A stretch of DNA of 64,000 nucleotides from a virus: the IMG/VR virus record IMGVR_UViG_3300042292_001109, positions 62,001-126,000 of that record; one strand, 5' to 3'. The position numbers were made by a program, and so were the translations under genes. The notes beneath the pieces were generated by a model. It was not told the DNA's origin. It saw only the letters and a list, made by a program, of their open reading frames with translations, and ran no database searches. Positions 57,501 through 64,000 of this stretch are shown here, piece after piece (the first letter of the stretch is position 1; the number at the start of each line of letters is the position of its first letter).

Positions 57501-58363
57501 TTACAGCTAAAATGATTGCAGATTCTTATTACGATTTTGATAATAGAATTTGTACTTTACAATTAAAATACCCTAGATTTATTCATGCAGAATTTATGAC
57601 ACATCGAGTATTTTCTAGATCTGCATCTAGTTCTAGAGCAATTCCAATTAGTAAAATTATTTCTCAAGTTTGGAATGACCCAGCTATGCCGGTTTACTGG
57701 GGAGCTAATGTTTCTGGAATGCAAGCTAATGAAGAATTAACTGGATGGAAATTATCTGCTGCTAAATTTATTTGGAAAACTTCAGCTAAAGTTGCTTGTA
57801 TTTTTGCTTATGGATTTGATAAAATTGGATTACATAAACAAATTGGTAATAGAATTTTAGAGCCATGGCAATATATTAATGTTATTGTTACTTCAACAGA
57901 ATGGGATAACTTTTTTGATTTAAGAATTCATCCGGATGCTCAGCCTGAGATTCAAACTCTAGCTAAAGCAATCTATGATGCTATTGAATCCAGTGAATCT
58001 GTTGAAAGAGAACATGCTGAGTGGCATTTACCGTACATTACTGATGAAGAACGTAAATATTATGATGAAGAAGATTTATTAAAAGCTTCAACAGCTCGTT
58101 GTGCTAGAGTTAGTTACAGCAATCATGATGGTAGTGCTGCTAATTTAGCAAATGATATTATATTACACGATAGATTGGTTGGTTCGGTTCCAATTCATGC
58201 TAGTCCAGCTGAACATCAAGCAACTCCAGGAGATCCATCATATTGGTATCGTAACTTTAGAGGCTGGATACAGTATCGCGATAGAGTAGAGCAAAAATTA
58301 AATAAATTTAATGCAGAGGATCACCAATATGAGTTCCAGCTTGAATTACATAACAGCTATTAA
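57497..58363 (+). CDS. thyX: Flavin-dependent thymidylate synthase ThyX
   Basis: The 288-residue protein has the ThyX motif T-H-R-V-F-S-R-S-A-S-S-S-R (35-47; family R-H-R-x-x-S-x-N-x-x-S-x-R) and conserved H-A-E and W-x-x-F-x-x-L-R segments later. It makes dTMP from dUMP with methylene-tetrahydrofolate and FAD. T4 instead uses the unrelated ThyA-type enzyme. Confidence 0.92.
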   Translation: MITAKMIADSYYDFDNRICTLQLKYPRFIHAEFMTHRVFSRSASSSRAIPISKIISQVWNDPAMPVYWGANVSGMQANEELTGWKLSAAKFIWKTSAKVACIFAYGFDKIGLHKQIGNRILEPWQYINVIVTSTEWDNFFDLRIHPDAQPEIQTLAKAIYDAIESSESVEREHAEWHLPYITDEERKYYDEEDLLKASTARCARVSYSNHDGSAANLANDIILHDRLVGSVPIHASPAEHQATPGDPSYWYRNFRGWIQYRDRVEQKLNKFNAEDHQYEFQLELHNSY

Positions 58364-58553
58364 TGTTCAAAAACAATATTATTATGATTTAAATTTTAAA
58401 TCTGATTTAGATCAAAAAATGGTTGAACAACAAGAGTTTAAACAAGTTCAATTACAAAATAAATGTCATAATGATAATTTAGTGTACGATCCATATTGGA
58501 TTAATGGAGTAAATTATCATGCATCATTAAGTAAACACAATTATATTAGATAG
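58329..58553 (+). CDS. Hypothetical small protein
   Basis: The 74-residue protein overlaps the end of thyX by 35 bases. AGAGGA lies about ten bases before the chosen ATG; an in-frame ATG at 58311 is possible. It is rich in Gln, Asn and Tyr and mostly helical. No family recognised. Confidence 0.55.
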   Translation: MSSSLNYITAINVQKQYYYDLNFKSDLDQKMVEQQEFKQVQLQNKCHNDNLVYDPYWINGVNYHASLSKHNYIR

Positions 58554-58561
58554 AGGAAATT

Positions 58562-58972
58562 ATGAGTAAAGTTGAATTAAAAGATTATGAAGCATTTGTC
58601 CAATCAACAATTTCACAACCATCATCAATTTTTGGTATTCTGGAATCAAGGTTGAGCGAATTGGATGGTAATAAATTAGGAATTTTAATTCCTGAATTAT
58701 TAACTGCTTCTTTTGGTTTAACTGCTGAGGCAGGTGAATTTACTGAAGTTGTTAAGAAAATCGTATTTCAAGGTAAACCGCTAGATGAAGATAATATCTT
58801 TCACTTGAAGCGCGAATTAGGTGATATTTTATGGTATGTAGTTGTTGCTTGTAATGCATTAAATATTACGTTAGAAGATGCTATTGTAATGAATGTCGAG
58901 AAGTTATCCGCTAGATATCCGCAAGGTTTTGATATTATTAAATCAGAAGTTAGACAAGAAGGTGACGTGTAA
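58562..58972 (+). CDS. mazG: MazG-family nucleotide pyrophosphohydrolase
   Basis: The 136-residue protein has the MazG/all-alpha NTP pyrophosphohydrolase motifs: G-L-T-A-E-A-G-E-F near residues 51-59 and K-R-E-L-G-D-I-L-W-Y near 80-89, the paired E-x-x-E / E-x-x-D metal sites. It hydrolyses NTPs or dNTPs to monophosphates. Phage MazG is common in cyano- and pelagi-type phages. Confidence 0.88.
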   Translation: MSKVELKDYEAFVQSTISQPSSIFGILESRLSELDGNKLGILIPELLTASFGLTAEAGEFTEVVKKIVFQGKPLDEDNIFHLKRELGDILWYVVVACNALNITLEDAIVMNVEKLSARYPQGFDIIKSEVRQEGDV

Positions 58973-59154
58973 TGGGTAGAGCAATTATTGAAGCAGGTTT
59001 TGTTTTAATATTGTATTTTTTGATTATCGGAATTGTTTGCCCGTATCTAGTTTCGGCTAGAGATGACATTGAAGTAATTTCCGGTTTTGTTTTAATTGTA
59101 TTAACTGCTGCAACAGTACCATCTGTTGTAAAATATATTTTTAGAGGTGTGTGA
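58972..59154 (+). CDS. Small two-span membrane protein
   Basis: The 60-residue protein has two hydrophobic stretches (about residues 6-26 and 35-56) with a short acidic loop. It shares one base with the mazG stop (TAATG). Function unknown. Confidence 0.68.
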   Translation: MGRAIIEAGFVLILYFLIIGIVCPYLVSARDDIEVISGFVLIVLTAATVPSVVKYIFRGV

Positions 59155-59155
59155 T

Positions 59156-59350
59156 ATGTTAATTGAAAATGTTGAGATGTTTGTTGATAAAGATACGTTT
59201 GCGCCGAAAGCTAGAGTTACTCTTATTTTGGATATTGAATCATTAATGGATGCTACTGCAGTATTACCTAGAGAACAATTAGCCGAAATGTTTTTAAGTA
59301 AATGGGAAACGGCTTATGCTGATTATAAGAAAAAAATGATTGGAGAATAA
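59156..59350 (+). CDS. Hypothetical small acidic protein
   Basis: The 64-residue protein has a beta-strand start and a helical end. AGAGG nine bases upstream supports the ATG at 59156. It is followed two bases later by the SPFH gene. No family recognised. Confidence 0.65.
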   Translation: MLIENVEMFVDKDTFAPKARVTLILDIESLMDATAVLPREQLAEMFLSKWETAYADYKKKMIGE

Positions 59351-59352
59351 AA

Positions 59353-60198
59353 GTGAAAAAATTATTATGGTTGTTAGTGATTCTATTCCTTGTTGCTTGT
59401 TCTAATGTTCCTCCAGGTTATACTGGAATTAAGGTATTTTTAAATGGCGGTGACAAGGGCGTGGATAGTCAAGTATTAGGCGTTGGGCGTTACTGGATCG
59501 GTGTTAATGAAGACTTATTCTTATTCCCAACATTTACGCAAAACCATGTTTGGACCAAAGCTTCTACTGAAGGTAGCCCAAATGATGATTCGTTTACATT
59601 TCAAACCAGACAAGGTTTAACTGTAAATACTGATGTTGGTATTAGTTATCATATCGAACCAGATAAAGTGACTGATATTTTTCAGAAATATCGCAAAGGC
59701 GTTAGTGAAATTACTCATGTTGTATTACGCAATAGCGTGAGAGATGCGTTTAACAAAGCTGCTTCATCTAGAGATATTGAATCTGTTTATGGTGAGGGTA
59801 AAAGTGCTTTAATTGATGATGTAACTACTCTTGTTCGTCATGATATGGATTCAGTTGGTATTAAAATAGAAAGCATTTATTTGGTTGGCGATATGCGTTT
59901 ACCTGAATCTATTGTTGAATCTATTAATGCTAAAATTCAAGCATTACAAAAAACTCAACAACGAGAAAATGAAGTAGCGCAATCAAAAGCTGAGGCAGAT
60001 AAAACTATTGCTGAAGCTCGAGGTGTAGCTGAATCTAAGATTGCTATTGCTAAAGCAGAAGCTGAGGCGATTGAAATTAAAGGTGCTGCATTGAGAAATA
60101 ACCCAAGCGTGCTTGAGCTAAATAAAATCGATAAATGGAATGGTGAATTGCCTCAGTATATGACTGGACCAGTTCCAATGTTAAATTTTACAAAATAA
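59353..60198 (+). CDS. SPFH/prohibitin-domain lipoprotein (GTG start)
   Basis: The 281-residue protein has a lipoprotein signal (basic start, hydrophobic core, L-V-A-C with Cys16), then a band-7/SPFH domain (about 20-180; P-P-G-Y-T-G-I-K-V at its start) and a helical Ala/Glu-rich coiled coil (190-245), as in HflC and prohibitin. SPFH proteins form membrane rings that control proteases and membrane domains. A phage copy may stabilise the envelope or block superinfection; this is inference. GTG is used, with GGAG upstream. Confidence 0.85.
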   Translation: MKKLLWLLVILFLVACSNVPPGYTGIKVFLNGGDKGVDSQVLGVGRYWIGVNEDLFLFPTFTQNHVWTKASTEGSPNDDSFTFQTRQGLTVNTDVGISYHIEPDKVTDIFQKYRKGVSEITHVVLRNSVRDAFNKAASSRDIESVYGEGKSALIDDVTTLVRHDMDSVGIKIESIYLVGDMRLPESIVESINAKIQALQKTQQRENEVAQSKAEADKTIAEARGVAESKIAIAKAEAEAIEIKGAALRNNPSVLELNKIDKWNGELPQYMTGPVPMLNFTK

Positions 60199-60225
60199 AA
60201 CTTTATAATTAGTATATGGATAATG

Positions 60226-60243
60226 AGTTGCAGGGATGCAACT
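60226..60243 (+). terminator. Hairpin before nrdB, weak terminator
   Basis: AGTTGC-agggat-GCAACT followed by a T-rich, interrupted stretch. It may partly end transcription after the SPFH gene. Confidence 0.5.
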
Positions 60244-60271
60244 ATTTTAATTTTTATTGAAAAGGACTAAT

Positions 60272-61261
60272 ATGGCTATTAGATTACTGACGCCAAAGGA
60301 AACATACACTGTTGATTACCCAGTGGCGATTGAATTTGCTAGAAAACAGCAAGAAATTATGTGGTTTGATTTTGAAATTGAGGTCGAAAAAGACCTACAT
60401 GATATAAGAACTAATTTTAACGAAGCGGAACTCTATGGATTGACTTCTACTTTAAAATTATTTACCAAATATGAAATTTCAGTTAATGAATACTGGAAAA
60501 ATTATGTTGCTCAGGTGTTTCCGAGACCTGATATTCAAAGAATGGCTGATGCCTTTGCTTTTATGGAAACTAATGTTCATGCTCCTTTTTATAATAAAAT
60601 TAATCAAGTTTTAGGTTTAGATACTGATGAATTTTACTTATCATATCTAGATGATGAAGTTTTAGTTAATAGAATGAAATGGATCGGTAAACGTTTATCG
60701 AAAAGAGAAACTTTAATGGATAAATTAAAATCTGTTGGAATTTTCTCTATGGTTGAAGGAGCTGTTTTATTTGGCCAGTTTGCTTTTATTAAACATTTTA
60801 ATTCAAATGGTAAAAATAAAGCAATTAATGTAAATGCTGGAATTAACTTTTCCGCTATTGATGAATCTTTACATTCGCAAGGCGGTGCTTGGTTATTTAG
60901 AACGTTATTAGCTGAAGCAAAAGTTGATGGACAATTTAGCGAAGAAGATGAATTGCATTTACGTTCTGAATTAGAGGAAACTGCTCGAGTAATTAGAGAA
61001 CATGATGGATTTATTAATGGTAAAACTTTTGAAAAAGGTCATATTAAAGGTGTTACAGAAACTCAGTTAAATAATTTCACTGAATCTAGATTAGACATGT
61101 GTTTAAAACAATTAGGTTATAAATCTATTTTTAAACCGTCGTGGAATCCAATTGCAGAATGGTTTTATAAAGACTTAGAATCAACTACACTACACGATTT
61201 CTTTAGTTCGACTGGTAGTGACTACAACCGCAACTGGAAAGAGGCAAGATTTGTATGGTAA
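60272..61261 (+). CDS. nrdB: Ribonucleotide reductase small subunit NrdB
   Basis: The 329-residue di-iron protein supplies the tyrosyl radical for class Ia reductase. Recognisable are W-F-D-F-E-I-E-V-E-K-D, M-E-T-N-V-H-A-P-F-Y near residues 92-101 and D-E-S-L-H near 201-205, which carry iron ligands. The ATG at 60272 follows AAAAGGA. It overlaps nrdA by seven bases. Confidence 0.94.
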   Translation: MAIRLLTPKETYTVDYPVAIEFARKQQEIMWFDFEIEVEKDLHDIRTNFNEAELYGLTSTLKLFTKYEISVNEYWKNYVAQVFPRPDIQRMADAFAFMETNVHAPFYNKINQVLGLDTDEFYLSYLDDEVLVNRMKWIGKRLSKRETLMDKLKSVGIFSMVEGAVLFGQFAFIKHFNSNGKNKAINVNAGINFSAIDESLHSQGGAWLFRTLLAEAKVDGQFSEEDELHLRSELEETARVIREHDGFINGKTFEKGHIKGVTETQLNNFTESRLDMCLKQLGYKSIFKPSWNPIAEWFYKDLESTTLHDFFSSTGSDYNRNWKEARFVW

Positions 61262-62964
61262 AGCAAGAAAAATCAATTTATGATGAATTGAGTGATGAGA
61301 GAAAAGAGTTACAAGAAACTGGTCAACTGCCTGCATGGTGCACAACTATTGCTTGGCAAATGCTTAAGGAGAAAAACCTTTCTGCTGAGTGTCCAGATTT
61401 AAAATCAGTTTATAATCGAATAACTAAACATGCTGCAAAATATACTCCAAATCCTGATGAATGGCAACCTAAATTTTTTGAATTATTATGGAATGGTTGG
61501 TTGGCTGCCTCTACTCCAGTTTTATCTAATATGGGAACTGGATTTGGTTGTCCTGTTAGTTGTTCTGGAGGAGAAATTCCAGATAGCGTTTTTGGATTCT
61601 ATGGAGCTCAACAAGAGGCTGCTGTATTAAGTAAAAATGGTTTCGGTACTAGTGGCTACCTAGGAAAGATTAGACACCGTGGAGCTCCTATCAAGGGCGT
61701 TAAAGGAGGAGCTTCAGGCGTTCTCCCAGTCTTTAAAGATTTTATTCAAATGTCCAGAGATATTTCTCAAGGTAGTCAACGTCGCGGAGCTTGGGCTGGG
61801 TATATTGAAATTGATCATCCAGATTTTTATGAGATTGTAAATTTTATTAGCAAAAACCCCGATGATGCAAATCTTGGATGGGTTGTTACTGATGAATTTA
61901 TTGCTCGATTAGATGCTAATGATAATGAAGCCACATTACGTTATCAATTAGCATTAAAAACTAAAATGATTACTGGAAAAGGATATTTCTTTTTTGTTGA
62001 TCGAGTTAATAATCTTAGTCCTCAAATGTATAAAGATAAAGGATTAAGAGTAAATGCATCTAATCTCTGTACGGAGATCGCTTTACACTCCAGCGAAGAT
62101 TATACATTTAGCTGCGTTTTATCCTCGATGAATGCTTCACTTTATGATGAGTGGAAAGATACTGACGCAGTATTTAATGCAACAGTATTCCTAGATTGTG
62201 TTAATCAAGATTTAATTGAAATCGGTAAAACACAACCTGGAATGGAAAAAGTTGTTGCTTTTGCTACAGCATCTAGAGCTCTTGGTTTGGGTATGCTTGG
62301 GTTCCATACATATTTACAAGACCATAATATTCCATTTGAATCAATGGACGCTTATTATAAAAATACTGAGATCTTTAAACATTTAGATGTGGAATCATTA
62401 CGAGCATCTAAATGGATGGCAGAAAATTGGGGTGAACCGGAATGGTGTGTAGGTTATGGTGTAAGAAATACTCATCGAGTTGCTATTGCTCCAAATCTCA
62501 GTTCAGCTTTAATCTGTGGTTCTGTTAGTCAGGGAATTGAACCAATTTATAAAAATGCTTATGTTCAAAATACCTCTGCTGGTAAAATGGATCGCGTTAA
62601 CCCATCATTATTAACAGTGATGAAAAACAAAGGCGTTTATACAGATGCAGTGGTTAAAGACATTATAAGTAATAACGGTTCAGTTCAACATGTTACTTGG
62701 TTAGATGATAATGAAAAAGCAGTATTTAAAACAGCTTTTGAGATTGATCAAAAACAAATTGTTAGATTAGCATCAGCTCGTCAACGTTATATTGATCAAG
62801 CTCAAAGCATTAATTTCTTCTTTTCAGCTGATGAAGATGAAGAATATATTAGCGAAGTTCATAAATTGGCATTTAAAGATCCATGGATTAAATCATTGTA
62901 TTATGTTAGATCTGAAAATGGAGTAAATGTTACTAAAGGTGAATGTGTTGCTTGTCACGGTTAA
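61255..62964 (+). CDS. nrdA: Ribonucleotide reductase large subunit NrdA, short form
   Basis: The 569-residue class I reductase has the active-site N-L-C-T-E near residues 276-280, the redox cysteines C-P-V-S-C near 98-102 and C-V-L-S, S-Q-R-R-G-A-W-A near 176-183, and a C-terminal redox pair C-V-A-C at the end. It reduces ribonucleotides with NrdB. It is about 190 residues shorter than T4 NrdA, and the N-terminal ATP-cone regulatory domain is absent. Confidence 0.94.
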   Translation: MVKQEKSIYDELSDERKELQETGQLPAWCTTIAWQMLKEKNLSAECPDLKSVYNRITKHAAKYTPNPDEWQPKFFELLWNGWLAASTPVLSNMGTGFGCPVSCSGGEIPDSVFGFYGAQQEAAVLSKNGFGTSGYLGKIRHRGAPIKGVKGGASGVLPVFKDFIQMSRDISQGSQRRGAWAGYIEIDHPDFYEIVNFISKNPDDANLGWVVTDEFIARLDANDNEATLRYQLALKTKMITGKGYFFFVDRVNNLSPQMYKDKGLRVNASNLCTEIALHSSEDYTFSCVLSSMNASLYDEWKDTDAVFNATVFLDCVNQDLIEIGKTQPGMEKVVAFATASRALGLGMLGFHTYLQDHNIPFESMDAYYKNTEIFKHLDVESLRASKWMAENWGEPEWCVGYGVRNTHRVAIAPNLSSALICGSVSQGIEPIYKNAYVQNTSAGKMDRVNPSLLTVMKNKGVYTDAVVKDIISNNGSVQHVTWLDDNEKAVFKTAFEIDQKQIVRLASARQRYIDQAQSINFFFSADEDEEYISEVHKLAFKDPWIKSLYYVRSENGVNVTKGECVACHG

Positions 62965-62973
62965 GGAATTATT

Positions 62974-63303
62974 ATGGCTAAATTAAGTAAATTGGTTTTT
63001 ACGCTTTCTGATAAAAAAGAATTAATTTTATCTAATCATGATGCATTAGAATTGTATAATGAGTTGCATAAAATTTTCGACGGAAAATTATCTATTGGAG
63101 AAAAATCTACTGTTATTACAGAAAGCGTAGGCGTTGGTCCTATAGGAGGAGTGGGCGGAGGAGTTCAACCTCCATGGTATCCAAATGATAACTCTTATGT
63201 TAAATTTGAAGGAGATACAATTACATTACCTAATTCTATTGATGAACACCCATATGATTGGACTTCAGCTCCGCCTGCTAAAAAATACTGTCAATGCAGT
63301 TAA
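62974..63303 (+). CDS. Hypothetical protein with Gly-rich linker
   Basis: The 109-residue protein has a folded N-terminal half (strand-helix, L-V-F-T-L-S then A-L-E-L-Y-N-E-L), a Gly/Val/Pro-rich linker (about 50-65) and a C-terminal C-Q-C. No family recognised. It immediately follows nrdA and might be a reductase accessory, on position alone. Confidence 0.68.
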   Translation: MAKLSKLVFTLSDKKELILSNHDALELYNELHKIFDGKLSIGEKSTVITESVGVGPIGGVGGGVQPPWYPNDNSYVKFEGDTITLPNSIDEHPYDWTSAPPAKKYCQCS

Positions 63304-63456
63304 ATGCTAAATAAGGTAAGAAAACTAAATTTCATTGCTTTACTGGGGTTATTTTTAATCCCAGTAATTTTTACAACAACTATTTTTTATTATGCTCTAC
63401 TGTTGATAATAGGATTATACTATGCCATTACGCGATTACGAATGCCCAAGCTGTAA
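63304..63456 (+). CDS. Small membrane protein
   Basis: A 50-residue frame begins at the ATG directly after the preceding stop (TAAATG). It has two hydrophobic segments separated by F-T-T-T and ends within the next gene by 35 bases. The composition fits a real small membrane protein, but length and overlap make it uncertain. Confidence 0.5.
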   Translation: MLNKVRKLNFIALLGLFLIPVIFTTTIFYYALLLIIGLYYAITRLRMPKL

Positions 63457-63604
63457 ACAAGTTTGGGAAGAATTAAGAAAAGACCAATCTGACCCTCTAA
63501 ACTGTAAATATTGTGCAGCTGAATCTCCTAAAAGATTAATCGCTCGTACTAATTTTGCGTTAAAGGGTAATGGATGGTATAAAACAGACTTTAAACATAA
63601 ATAA
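63422..63604 (+). CDS. FmdB-type zinc-ribbon protein
   Basis: The 60-residue protein matches the FmdB/CxxC putative regulatory family: M-P-L-R-D-Y-E-C-P-S-C near the start and C-K-Y-C near residues 28-31 form one zinc ribbon, followed by F-A-L-K-G-N-G-W-Y. Function of the family is unclear. Confidence 0.85.
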   Translation: MPLRDYECPSCKQVWEELRKDQSDPLNCKYCAAESPKRLIARTNFALKGNGWYKTDFKHK

Positions 63605-63623
63605 AAAGAGGACAAGGAAGTCT

Positions 63624-63779
63624 ATGATAACAAAAATAACTTGTTTTGAATGCGACTCAGAATATCAAATTCACTCTCAACAGGGATGCCTTACCGATGA
63701 TATTAGGTATTGTATTGTTTGTGGTAGTGAAATTGAAACGGAAATTGATGACGAAGAAGAAATTGAAGACGAAGAATAA
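63624..63779 (+). CDS. Small zinc-finger acidic protein
   Basis: The 51-residue protein has C-F-E-C near residues 7-10 and C-I-V-C near 30-33, a zinc-ribbon layout, and ends in a run of Glu/Asp. The ATG at 63624 follows AAGGAAG. Together with its neighbour it forms a pair of zinc-ribbon genes. Confidence 0.75.
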   Translation: MITKITCFECDSEYQIHSQQGCLTDDIRYCIVCGSEIETEIDDEEEIEDEE

Positions 63780-63819
63780 CCCTAAGTAAAGTTATCTTAA
63801 CTTGAACAGGTAAAAATCA

Positions 63820-64000
63820 ATGTGGCTTTACAACAACGAACCATTAACTGCTCCCCCAGAAAAAGCAATTGGGTTTGTTTATCTAATTACCAACACCCAA
63901 AATAACAAAAAATATATTGGTAAAAAAGTTTTCCATTTTAGTAAAACTATCCAGAAGAATTTAAAAAAGAAAAAAGTAAAGGTTGAATCCGATTGGAAAA
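63820..64000 (+). CDS. Partial GIY-YIG endonuclease-like protein
   Basis: The first 60 residues of a protein that continues past the window. G-F-V-Y-L-I-T-N, then K-K-Y-I-G-K-K form a GIY-YIG start (F-V-Y / Y-I-G). A short hairpin AAGTTA-tct-TAACTT precedes it at 63789-63803, unlike the leaders of the other two endonuclease genes. Free-standing GIY-YIG nucleases in T4-like phages are usually mobile or repair related. Confidence 0.75.
   Translation, partial: MWLYNNEPLTAPPEKAIGFVYLITNTQNNKKYIGKKVFHFSKTIQKNLKKKKVKVESDWK

Overview
This 64-kb window is part of the genome of a lytic, tailed, T4-superfamily myovirus. It is AT-rich, and nearly all genes lie on the + strand with overlapping or closely spaced starts and stops. 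The T4 core is present in order: neck, tail-completion and terminase genes (gp13-17), sheath and tube (gp18, gp19), portal, prohead protease, scaffold and major capsid protein (gp20-23), recombination and late transcription (uvsY, uvsW, gp55, gp47/46), clamp and clamp loader (gp45, 44, 62), regA, DNA polymerase gp43, uvsX, gp41 helicase, gp61 primase and nrdB/nrdA. An hsp20 gene between regA and gp43, and mazG and thyX genes, resemble the marine/freshwater 'cyano/pelagi' branch of T4-like phages rather than coliphage T4. Lipoprotein signals and heptose-sugar genes point to a Gram-negative host; the host cannot be named from this sequence.

Layout. 1-4.4 kb: end of an adhesin/fibre region (RCC1 propeller) and a modification cassette (sulfotransferase, TPR/glycosyltransferase, methyltransferase, APS-kinase-like protein). 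4.4-17.3 kb: late virion block. 17.4-19.6 kb: a leftward insert encoding a TET/JBP-type 2OG-Fe dioxygenase and a TET-associated glycosyltransferase, a DNA-cytosine hypermodification module with its own early-type promoter. 19.7-28.8 kb: tail-tube-like protein, recombination genes and the late sigma factor. 28.9-31.4 kb: tRNA genes (Thr, Pro, degenerate Met, Asn, His, Glu, Trp, Met, Gly) mixed with a glycosyltransferase, dNMP kinase and small lipoprotein. 31.5-42.7 kb: replisome. 42.7-50.7 kb: glycosyltransferases and sugar-nucleotide genes, including an apparently complete NDP-heptose route. 50.7-56.3 kb: a late operon of ligase-like, nucleotidyltransferase-like, kinase-like and small proteins, two of which begin with a T4-like capsid-targeting sequence. 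56.3-64 kb: primase and nucleotide metabolism (ThyX, MazG, NrdB, NrdA), small zinc-ribbon proteins and the start of a GIY-YIG endonuclease.

Regulation is readable. Host-like promoters (TTGAC/TTTAC, 17-nt spacer, TATAAT) precede early and middle genes. Exact TATAAATA boxes, the T4 late-promoter element served by gp55/gp33/gp45, precede gp13, gp18, gp19, gp22, the 19.7-kb tube protein, the tRNA cluster, regA and the 50.7-kb operon. Two leftward GIY-YIG homing endonucleases carry the same kind of hairpin in their leaders.

The most interesting points are: (1) the TET plus glycosyltransferase module, whose two proteins end in the same L-D-x-F-F tail; related tails end the phage DNA polymerase and late sigma factor and look like sliding-clamp-binding peptides; (2) capsid-targeting-like N-termini on a ligase-like protein; (3) the covarying hairpins in front of the homing endonucleases; (4) a hairpin that could hide the gp13 ribosome site in early but not late transcripts; (5) a tRNA-His gene whose leader and trailer form a long extra helix.
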